The position numbers and the translations under genes are program-made. Positions 1-5,585 of a DNA stretch of 7,744 nt are shown here, piece by piece (the stretch's first letter is position 1; every line of letters starts with the position of its first letter). The notes below the pieces were generated by a model, which had not been told where the DNA came from, searched no databases, and saw only the letters and a program-made list of their open reading frames with translations. The stretch lies in NCBI GenBank assembly GCA_003266145.1, contig MVJJ01000127.1:1-7744 (forward strand), read 5' to 3'. This DNA comes from Methanosphaera sp. SHI613. Its GTDB lineage: Archaea > Methanobacteriota > Methanobacteria > Methanobacteriales > Methanobacteriaceae.

Positions 1-350
1 GGTATCTTGTACTCCTCAGGCAAGTCAAACCTTTTGACGCTGCCATTGAATATGTTCAATCCCTCCACGTCAGGACTTTCCTCACTGTCCGTAAACAGTA
101 CCTGAAGACCCAGACATATGCCCAGAAGAGGCTTGTTATCATCCACGTGTTCATATATCAATTCCTTGTAGTTGACAAGGTTATCCATAACGGCTCCATA
201 TGCTCCAACCCCGGGCAGTATGATGGCATCGGATTCTTTGATAACATCCCTGTCACTGGATACTCCTACATCCACGCCTATCTTCTTAAATCCATTATAT
301 ATGCTTAGAATATTGCCGCTGCCATAATCCAAAATTGTAATATCACTCAA
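1..350 (-). CDS. hisH: Imidazole glycerol phosphate synthase, glutaminase subunit HisH (5' part, cut by window edge)
   Basis: HisH hydrolyses glutamine and passes ammonia to HisF, which makes imidazole glycerol phosphate and AICAR in histidine biosynthesis; it acts in the cytoplasm as a HisF-HisH complex. About 116 codons are visible and the rest lies beyond base 1. The N-terminus reads ITILDYGSGNILSI, the class I amidotransferase start typical of HisH. It is followed by ILPGVGAYG (oxyanion region) and GICLGLQ, whose cysteine is the catalytic nucleophile. The C-terminal His/Glu of the triad are outside the window. I chose the UUG at 350-348 as start because GGAAGTG (363-357) sits 6 bases upstream. 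An in-frame GUG at 359-357 falls inside that Shine-Dalgarno site and is unlikely. No ATG precedes the conserved N-terminus. The gene lies 89 bases downstream of the nucleotidyltransferase gene and seems to have its own promoter. Family assignment is firm; the start is fairly firm. Confidence 0.93.
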   Translation of the reverse strand, partial: MSDITILDYGSGNILSIYNGFKKIGVDVGVSSDRDVIKESDAIILPGVGAYGAVMDNLVNYKELIYEHVDDNKPLLGICLGLQVLFTDSEESPDVEGLNIFNGSVKRFDLPEEYKI

Positions 351-397
351 AATATGCACTTCCCAAAAAAGTCAATCGTTGTATAATAATGAAAATT

Positions 398-405
398 TTT
401 ATAAA
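398..405 (-). promoter_or_regulatory. Probable TATA box for hisH
   Basis: TTTATAAA (self-complementary) lies about 48 bases upstream of the hisH UUG start. Archaeal transcription usually begins roughly 25 bases downstream of the box, which would give a leader of about 25-30 bases containing the Shine-Dalgarno site at 363-357. The box overlaps the T8 stretch ending the upstream gene, so terminator and promoter are interleaved. This is a prediction from position and sequence only. Confidence 0.45.
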
Positions 406-443
406 AAAAAGAGATATTAGAATAGTTTAGACATCTAAACTAT
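403..443 (-). terminator. Inverted repeat plus T8, probable terminator of the nucleotidyltransferase-cupin gene
   Basis: A perfect 10-base inverted repeat, arms 422-431 and 434-443 with only CA between, overlaps the TAG stop codon (442-440). Read on the minus strand it is followed after 11 bases by eight T residues (complement of A8 at 403-410). Archaea terminate mainly at oligo-T, so the T8 is the likely release site. The stem (about 9 pairs with a small loop) may assist, stabilise the 3' end, or instead be a protein-binding operator just upstream of the hisH TATA box. Confidence 0.5.
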
Positions 444-1465
444 CTGTCACCCTCAGGTGTTTCGGTGTCATAGAAGTCCTTGATTCTGATTGTATCATCC
501 AAGTCCGGCGTTGATACCTCATGTAGTATGGTGTTTTCGGTTGCTACAATGGTATGAGGAGTGTTCGGTTCGATTCTGATTGTGTCCTTCTTGTTGAAGT
601 ACTCCTTTTTATCCTCAAATTCAATGTATCCCTTACCGCTTACGATGTACATGGTTTCATCCTTATTTGGGTGGTAGTGGAAGCTTGTCTGATATCCTTC
701 CTTCAGGAAGAGTTCCTTGGTCAAATATTTTTCAGTATAGATTAATATTTTCTCATATCCCCATGGCTTATCTATCCTGTTTTCATACTCCTGCTGTACC
801 TGCTGTAATTCCTTGGATGTGTCAACTGCCATCCAGAAAAGACCGTTTTCCTTGTAGTATCCAAGTTTCTTGTCCTTAGCTAATTCAGGGAATATTGTTT
901 TTTCAATATCTCCTGTTTGATAGTTGCCAAAGTCCAGTTTGCCCTTGGAGAAGTATATTCCACCGTTTATGTAGTAGTCAAGCAGTGGTTTTTCCTTAAA
1001 TGATACGATTTTATCACCGCTTAAATCCACTATTCCATATGGTGATGTCATCTGCGTAACGAATATCGTGAAGTCAAATGGAGATTTTTCTCCGTCTTCA
1101 ATCATCTTCTTAATGCTCAGGTCTGCTACTACGTCACCGTTTCTTATTACGCATTGGGTATCATCATCCATGTGTTCCATTCCAAGTCTTATGGCATTTA
1201 ATGTTCCAAGTGGCTGTTCTTCTCTTACGTATTCTATTTCAACACCCATGTAGTTGTCGCCGTAGCGTTCTTCTATTTTTTCTCCCAAGAATCCTGTAAG
1301 TAGGATTACTTTCTTAACGCCTGCACTTTTAAAGTCAAATATTTGTTTATCGAGAATTGTATAGTCTTCCTTAAGTTCTACTAGTGGTTTTGGGACAGTT
1401 TCAGTAACCGGTCTTAACCTTTTACCAAAACCTCCACATAAAATCATTCCTACGGTGTCATTCAT
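440..1465 (-). CDS. Sugar-1-phosphate nucleotidyltransferase fused to a C-terminal cupin
   Basis: Predicted to activate a sugar 1-phosphate with an NTP to give an NDP-sugar for cell-surface glycans. Numbering here counts from the GTG at 1474. Residues about 8-230 are a short NTP_transferase domain: the GG-x-GxR-x(n)-PKP signature (G14-P30), IRNGDVVAD with the metal-binding Asp114, an EKP loop (161-163) and NGGIYF. Residues about 236-336 form a cupin opening with KPWGYEK, as in the C-terminal mannose-6-phosphate isomerase domain of ManC-type enzymes. It has probable metal ligands H266, H268, E273 and H307. The order resembles ManC, but the first domain is much shorter, closer to RfbA/HddC-type enzymes. 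Nucleotide and sugar cannot be told from sequence. Start choice: the ATG at 1465 has GAGTGAT (1476-1470) 4 bases upstream. GTG 1474 and ATG 1471 lie inside that site and would add three residues. Confidence 0.85.
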   Translation of the reverse strand: MNDTVGMILCGGFGKRLRPVTETVPKPLVELKEDYTILDKQIFDFKSAGVKKVILLTGFLGEKIEERYGDNYMGVEIEYVREEQPLGTLNAIRLGMEHMDDDTQCVIRNGDVVADLSIKKMIEDGEKSPFDFTIFVTQMTSPYGIVDLSGDKIVSFKEKPLLDYYINGGIYFSKGKLDFGNYQTGDIEKTIFPELAKDKKLGYYKENGLFWMAVDTSKELQQVQQEYENRIDKPWGYEKILIYTEKYLTKELFLKEGYQTSFHYHPNKDETMYIVSGKGYIEFEDKKEYFNKKDTIRIEPNTPHTIVATENTILHEVSTPDLDDTIRIKDFYDTETPEGDR

Positions 1466-1495
1466 TTGCATCACTCTAGTTATTTGTTTTTATAA

Positions 1496-1507
1496 TAATA
1501 TATTTTA
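1496..1507 (-). promoter_or_regulatory. Possible TATA box for the nucleotidyltransferase-cupin gene
   Basis: The 109-base gap after the aminopeptidase gene is extremely AT-rich. On the minus strand it contains an AAAATATATTATTATAAA stretch about 30-40 bases before the start codon. A transcript starting about 25 bases below it would have a leader of only about 10 bases that still includes the GAGTGAT ribosome site. No T5 or longer run follows the aminopeptidase stop on this strand, so read-through from upstream is also possible. The same gap holds a 16-base perfect palindrome (1529-1544) made only of A and T, which may be chance. Confidence 0.35.
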
Positions 1508-1583
1508 TTACTTATTTAATTCTATTTTTTTAATAATTATTAAATTTTTACTTTTATGATAAAGTGAGTTATTCTATTGGGAA

Positions 1584-2627
1584 TTACATATTATTTAGTA
1601 TGGCCACCATTAATTCTATGGTGTTTTCAATATCTTCACAGCTTGCAACACTTACTGGGGTGTGCAGATATCTTGTCGGTACGCTGACTACTCCCGTAAC
1701 TATTCCTTCCCTATTAAGGTGTATTGCAGTCGCGTCAGTTGTTCCACCATCACTAACTTCCAACTGGATTTTTATGTCATTGTCTTTTGAGGCACTTACA
1801 ATCATGTCCTTCATAACCTTAGGCGTGATTATACCGTCACCGGAACGGTCTGCAAGAATTACTGCCGGTCCATCACCCATCTTACATGGAGCCTCTTCAA
1901 GTGTTATTCCAGGATGATCTCCACATAATGTCGTGTCAAGTGCAAATGCATAATCAGGATTTAAGCGGTAGCTTGATACCTTAGCTCCCTTAAGTCCTAC
2001 CTCTTCCTGTACTGTTCCAACACCATATACGGTTGCTCTGCTGTCAATTCTTTTCATGATTTCCATCATGACATAACAGCCGATTCTGTTATCAAGGGCT
2101 TTTCCCATTACCTTGTCGTTAGGATACTCTTCAAACCAGCTTCTAAGTGTTATCATGTCACCTACAGACACCATCTCTTCGGCTTCTTTCTTGTCGTTTG
2201 CCCCGATATCTATGAACATTTCATTGTATGGCACTACTTTATTCTTCTCTTCGGCCTTGGTTACATGTGGTGGCTTTGACCCGATTACGCCGGGAACTTC
2301 CATGCCATCATGGTGTATGATTACTGCCTGGTTACTTAACATCTGATCGTTTATTCCACCAATCTTGACAAACTTAACAAATCCGTTATCATCTATGAAC
2401 TTTACCATCAGGCCGATTTCGTCCATGTGGGATGCAAGCATCACTGTCGGTGCATCGCTATCTCCCTTTTTTGTACAGATTAAATTTCCCATATCATCAG
2501 TTTCAATCTCATCGACGACATCTTCCAGTTCTCTCGTGATGATTCCACGTATCTTTTCTTCATTTCCGGATATTGCAGGTGTTAAGCTTAATTCTTCCAG
2601 TAGTTTTACATTTCTTATCGTTGTCAT
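1584..2627 (-). CDS. M42 family metallo-aminopeptidase (TET / glutamyl aminopeptidase type)
   Basis: A di-zinc cytoplasmic aminopeptidase that trims N-terminal residues from peptides, probably the products of proteasomal cleavage. Relatives form self-compartmentalised TET dodecamers. The 347-residue length is normal for M42. The metal and catalytic set is complete: H67-x-D69 in SHMDEIG, D179 in ALDNRIG (bridging), E208 (general base) and E209 in VQEEVGLKGA, D231 in ALDTT, and H322 in RYLHTPVS. The PDZ-like insert (about 75-165) that M42 enzymes use for assembly appears present. Related proteins are often annotated as endoglucanase M; the residues seen favour peptidase. Start ATG 2627 is well supported by GGAGGAT (2638-2632) 4 bases upstream. 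It lies 57 bases after the ubiD-type gene without a convincing promoter, so it is likely the last gene of the purE operon. Specificity (acidic, hydrophobic or broad) cannot be read from sequence. Confidence 0.92.
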   Translation of the reverse strand: MTTIRNVKLLEELSLTPAISGNEEKIRGIITRELEDVVDEIETDDMGNLICTKKGDSDAPTVMLASHMDEIGLMVKFIDDNGFVKFVKIGGINDQMLSNQAVIIHHDGMEVPGVIGSKPPHVTKAEEKNKVVPYNEMFIDIGANDKKEAEEMVSVGDMITLRSWFEEYPNDKVMGKALDNRIGCYVMMEIMKRIDSRATVYGVGTVQEEVGLKGAKVSSYRLNPDYAFALDTTLCGDHPGITLEEAPCKMGDGPAVILADRSGDGIITPKVMKDMIVSASKDNDIKIQLEVSDGGTTDATAIHLNREGIVTGVVSVPTRYLHTPVSVASCEDIENTIELMVAILNNM

Positions 2628-2684
2628 ATTAATCCTCCTAATGTATATTTATTTTATCTATTCGTTTTCAGTGTCTTTAATTAA

Positions 2685-3977
2685 TTACATGTCGTAGTCC
2701 TCAAGGGTATAGCTTACCCTTTCATAGTCATCAAGATTTTTGAATGATTTTGTCGCGTCAACTCCTACCTTGGTTGTAGTCCCGTCTATTTCAGCTACCG
2801 GATCCAATGATGAACCTCGTGCCTTAGGAATTATTATTATGTCATCATCACCCTTGACACGTGTTGCTATAGCATATTCAACATCCACAGGGTCAAATAT
2901 GTTGATGTCCTCATCCACTATAACACAGTGCTTTAGTGATGGATGAGCTGATAATGCGGCCATCATGACATTCTTTGCATCTCCCTCTGTCTGTTTCTTG
3001 ATTGATACAACAGCATGTAGCCAACAGCATCCTCCCTCGGTAAGCACCACATTCTGTACCGTTGGAATGGTATTCTTGACGCTGTTGTATATACGTGGCT
3101 CCTGTGGAAGGCCCTGAAGTAGCTTATGTTCATTTCCTGCAGGCAGTATTGCATGATAATATGGATTTTCTTTATAATGCATCTTGCTTAGCTTTATGAC
3201 GGGTTCATCACGTATCTTGTCATATGTATCGGTCAAATCCACAAATGGTCCTTCACTTTCCCGTCTGTTTGCAAGAATCTTACCTTCAAGAAGTATTTCA
3301 CATTCAACAGCTTCAATATCCACATCTTCACACTTGACGAGTGTCAGGTTGCCGTCGTTGAATGTATTGGCAACTTCCAGTTCATTATCATTTACTGATA
3401 TGCTTGTTGTACTGGCAAGAAGTGTTGATGGATTAAGTCCTATTGCTATTGCAACTTCAAGGTCTCTGCCCATACTTTCGGCTTTCTTATAATAGGTATA
3501 TAGCTGTCTAGGTACTATACGGATACCTAACGTGTCATCATCGTTAACAAGCATTCTATGAATGGATGCATTGGTAATTCCACTTTCAGGATCCTTTGCT
3601 ATAACCACTCCGGCCGTGATGTATCGACCCTTGTCCTTAGGATAATGCTTAAGTATTGGAAGTTTGCTTAAATCAGCCTTTTCGGTGTAGTCATAGACTT
3701 CACTTGCTTCTTTAATATTTGTAATAGGGGTGGGATTGTTCGTTGCATGAATGATATTTTCTGTTATCTTATCGACACTTGTACCGATGGACTTTGCTAT
3801 CTTTTCACGTGTATTGCATATACCGGATATGATGTTCATATCGCTATCCTTTATGTTCGTGAAGACTAAGGTATCCGTCGGGTGTTTCTTGAGAATAGAT
3901 GTTATCTCATATTCTGTTGATATCTCATCGTTAATTTCTATAATATCATCATTAATTTGATCTATTAGTCGTGTCAT
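2685..3977 (-). CDS. UbiD family decarboxylase, likely anhydromevalonate phosphate decarboxylase
   Basis: UbiD enzymes decarboxylate unsaturated acids using prenylated FMN made by UbiX (not in this window). Archaea use a short UbiD homologue to convert trans-anhydromevalonate 5-phosphate to isopentenyl phosphate in the modified mevalonate route to lipid precursors. At 430 residues this protein fits that archaeal class rather than the ~490-residue bacterial UbiD. Visible family marks: TNASIHRM (N136, H140, R141, cofactor and metal region), ESEGPFVDLT (E242, probable catalytic acid), VIVDEDINIFDPVDVEYAI (353-370), SSLDP (389-393) and KVGVDATK (403-410). Residues about 1-110 are the usual N-terminal part. 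The start ATG is backed by GGATGTGAT (3991-3983) 5 bases upstream, an 8-of-9 match to the ideal site. It begins 21 bases after purE stops, so co-transcription is very likely. The family is firm; the specific substrate is inferred from archaeal context. Confidence 0.9.
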   Translation of the reverse strand: MTRLIDQINDDIIEINDEISTEYEITSILKKHPTDTLVFTNIKDSDMNIISGICNTREKIAKSIGTSVDKITENIIHATNNPTPITNIKEASEVYDYTEKADLSKLPILKHYPKDKGRYITAGVVIAKDPESGITNASIHRMLVNDDDTLGIRIVPRQLYTYYKKAESMGRDLEVAIAIGLNPSTLLASTTSISVNDNELEVANTFNDGNLTLVKCEDVDIEAVECEILLEGKILANRRESEGPFVDLTDTYDKIRDEPVIKLSKMHYKENPYYHAILPAGNEHKLLQGLPQEPRIYNSVKNTIPTVQNVVLTEGGCCWLHAVVSIKKQTEGDAKNVMMAALSAHPSLKHCVIVDEDINIFDPVDVEYAIATRVKGDDDIIIIPKARGSSLDPVAEIDGTTTKVGVDATKSFKNLDDYERVSYTLEDYDM

Positions 3978-3998
3978 GGTTAATCACATCCTTGATAT

Positions 3999-5000
3999 TT
4001 ATTCATAGTAATCTTTTTTTAAGGATTTCGTGTATTCTTCAAGATTATCTTTAATATTCTCATTATAGTTGGATAATATGCGTGCAATAAACAGTGCAGC
4101 ATTTTCACCAGCATCAATACCCATAGTTGCCGTAGGAACACCTGGTGGCATCTGTACCATACTGAGCAGTGAATCGATTCCCTTAAGGTCTCCACTGCAT
4201 GGTACTCCGATGACCGGCTTTGTAGTATGTGATACGACAGCACCTGCAAGAACGGAGGATAAGTCACTGACGGCAATGAATAATTCTATTTGTCTGTTTG
4301 CATCTTTCATGAACTTTTCAAGCTTATCCGGATTGCTTGTTGATGGAATAACTTTATAGTCACATGTAATGTCAAGCAAATCAAGGGTTTTAAGTATCTT
4401 TTCTACAATATCGATGTTTGAGTAGTTTTCGGATATTATCATTACCTTGCTGTCCTCATGTAACTTCAATTGCTCTTCTACCTTAGGTCTTTTGTGTTCG
4501 ACACGTTTTGATGGGGTGTAATTGTCTCCACCAATCTCTTTAATCAGCTCTTCCTGTGAGGTAATCATTTTTTCCACATATGATGCCCTTTTGTTGATGA
4601 GTTTGGCCTTTAGCTGTTCATCATCATATGCCAGTATCTGGCATGCAATCAAAGCGGCATTGTCCGCCCGGTCAATACCTACAGTTGCCACTGGTGTACC
4701 GACCTGCATCTGTGTACAGGATAGTAATGAATCAAGACCGCCCAGTTTTGCCTTTACAGGCACTCCAATTACAGGTTTTGTAGTATATGCTGCGACAACA
4801 CCAGGCAGGTGTGCAGCCAGTCCTGCAATTGCTATGAATACGTCAATATCATCACTATAGTTTGTCATGACATCCTTTACAAGTCCATGTGTTCTGTGTG
4901 CCGATGTTACCTTGATGTCATATGCTACGTTCATCTGTTCTAGTACATCAACTGCCTTTTTTGCAACATCAATGTCACTTGCACTTCCTAATATTAACAT
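3999..5000 (-). CDS. purE: Two-domain PurE (AIR carboxylase / N5-CAIR mutase), second domain degenerate
   Basis: PurE makes 4-carboxy-aminoimidazole ribonucleotide in purine synthesis. This 333-residue protein holds two PurE domains in tandem (about 1-155 and 184-325), joined by a charged linker with EHKRPKVEEQ. Domain 1 has GSASD (5-9), SAHRT with catalytic H35, and AHLPG (63-67). Domain 2 lines up (KVMIIS, TKPVIGVP, GIDSLLS, GIDAGENAA) but lacks the GSxSD, SAHR and AAHLPG motifs, so it is probably structural or regulatory. Tandem PurE is known in Methanobacteriales. Coordinates start at the first ATG (5000), which gives an abrupt MLILGS start with no Shine-Dalgarno site at normal distance. 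The true start may be an AUU at 5015, adding QKKV after the initiator. No purK is in the window, so whether the substrate is AIR plus CO2 or N5-CAIR is open. It is the first gene of a probable operon with the ubiD-type gene. Confidence 0.94.
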   Translation of the reverse strand: MLILGSASDIDVAKKAVDVLEQMNVAYDIKVTSAHRTHGLVKDVMTNYSDDIDVFIAIAGLAAHLPGVVAAYTTKPVIGVPVKAKLGGLDSLLSCTQMQVGTPVATVGIDRADNAALIACQILAYDDEQLKAKLINKRASYVEKMITSQEELIKEIGGDNYTPSKRVEHKRPKVEEQLKLHEDSKVMIISENYSNIDIVEKILKTLDLLDITCDYKVIPSTSNPDKLEKFMKDANRQIELFIAVSDLSSVLAGAVVSHTTKPVIGVPCSGDLKGIDSLLSMVQMPPGVPTATMGIDAGENAALFIARILSNYNENIKDNLEEYTKSLKKDYYE

Positions 5001-5012
5001 TACTTTCTTCTG

Positions 5013-5028
5013 AATAATAATCCCCTTC
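5013..5028 (-). promoter_or_regulatory. purE ribosome binding site and candidate AUU start codon
   Basis: GAAGGGGAT (5028-5020) matches the GGAGGTGAT ideal at 7 of 9 positions. It lies 4 bases before an in-frame ATT (5015-5013) but 19 bases before the first ATG (5000). The other minus-strand genes here use spacings of 4-6 bases, so the site points to the ATT. In-frame stop TAG at 5030-5028 limits any further extension. Confidence 0.5.
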
Positions 5029-5046
5029 TATTAGATTTTTACATTA

Positions 5047-5460
5047 TTATCTATTATAATAATATATATGTTTTATGAAGTATTTTATTTTTACAAATAA
5101 TATATTGTCGTCTATCTCCCTTTTCTTGATATATGGATGATTGTCTTGTAGACTGTAATCTTTTTTTTGTATTGATTGCATTATTTATTGATGTTATCCG
5201 TCACATCTCATTTTTAGATTTTCACTTTCTTGTTATTTGAAGTTCTTTGATTATTTCTTGCATGTGAATCAGGTCTATTTATCATAGGATACTTTTGGAC
5301 TTATTCAAGTTACTTCTATTGTTGGGATGATATTGTTTTTAAATGATAGGATAGTGTTGGAGTTATACATGTTATTGAAGATATCATAACTGGTAAAATT
5401 CAAATTGTTATTGTTATTGTATCTATTGTCCGTAAATGTAACTATTTTATTAGGTTGCAT
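5047..5460 (-). pseudogene. Possible decayed gene or small ORFs in the divergent spacer (unrecognised)
   Basis: The spacer 5001-5585 has no convincing complete gene. Its central part, about 5100-5460, is roughly 23-33% GC, whereas 5481-5570 is nearly pure A/T, so it looks less like plain promoter DNA. On the minus strand it carries three open stretches in different frames. They are 5460-5305 (51 codons, ATG start, Asn-rich), about 5285-5215 (begins MINRPDSHARNNQRTSNNKK) and 5181-5047 (44 codons, containing NHPYIKKREIDD). Lysine- and asparagine-rich reading in one direction would suit a frameshifted remnant in an AT-rich genome. None has a good ribosome site and the last overlaps the purE promoter. 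A 35-codon plus-strand ORF at 5133-5240 is equally unsupported. I do not recognise any family. Chance ORFs or an untranslated RNA are real alternatives. Confidence 0.2.
5060..5075 (-). promoter_or_regulatory. Probable promoter (TATA box) of the purE operon
   Basis: On the minus strand an A-rich element runs into CATATATATT (5070-5061). The box is centred near 5065, about 25-30 bases above a likely start of transcription near 5038-5040. This leaves a short leader holding the GAAGGGGAT ribosome site. Prediction from spacing and composition. Confidence 0.45.
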
Positions 5461-5525
5461 GCTCTTTCAACGATTTTTCCTTAAAAAAATATCTCATTAA
5501 AAATACAATATATTATTAATTAATT

Positions 5526-5540
5526 ATTATATATATTTAA
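5526..5540 (+). promoter_or_regulatory. Probable TATA box for the glycosyltransferase gene
   Basis: TATATATA (about 5528-5535) lies in a nearly pure A/T stretch about 50-58 bases before the ATG at 5586. Transcription would start near 5558-5562, giving a leader of about 25 bases with GGAAAAG (5571-5577) 8 bases before the start codon. That ribosome site is weaker than those of the minus-strand genes. Confidence 0.4.
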
Positions 5541-5585
5541 TTATTAGATATTATTTTAAAATAATTATAAGGAAAAGTAGATAGC

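Noticed and set aside
1529..1544. Perfect 16-base palindrome TTTAATAATTATTAAA as an operator
   Set aside because: It contains only A and T inside a nearly pure A/T spacer, where such palindromes arise easily by chance, and it is not repeated elsewhere in the window.
1564..2346. Long plus-strand open frames opposite the M42 aminopeptidase gene (for example 1564-1917 and 2113-2346)
   Set aside because: They are antisense shadows of a gene with a complete catalytic residue set, have no ribosome sites and resemble no family.
3184..4860. Plus-strand open frames opposite the ubiD-type and purE genes
   Set aside because: Antisense to strongly recognised genes; Ser/Ile/Leu-rich translations are typical of shadow frames.
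5133..5240. 35-codon plus-strand ORF in the divergent spacer
   Set aside because: No ribosome site, no recognisable motif, and it competes with equally weak minus-strand stretches; T-rich DNA alone explains its hydrophobic reading.
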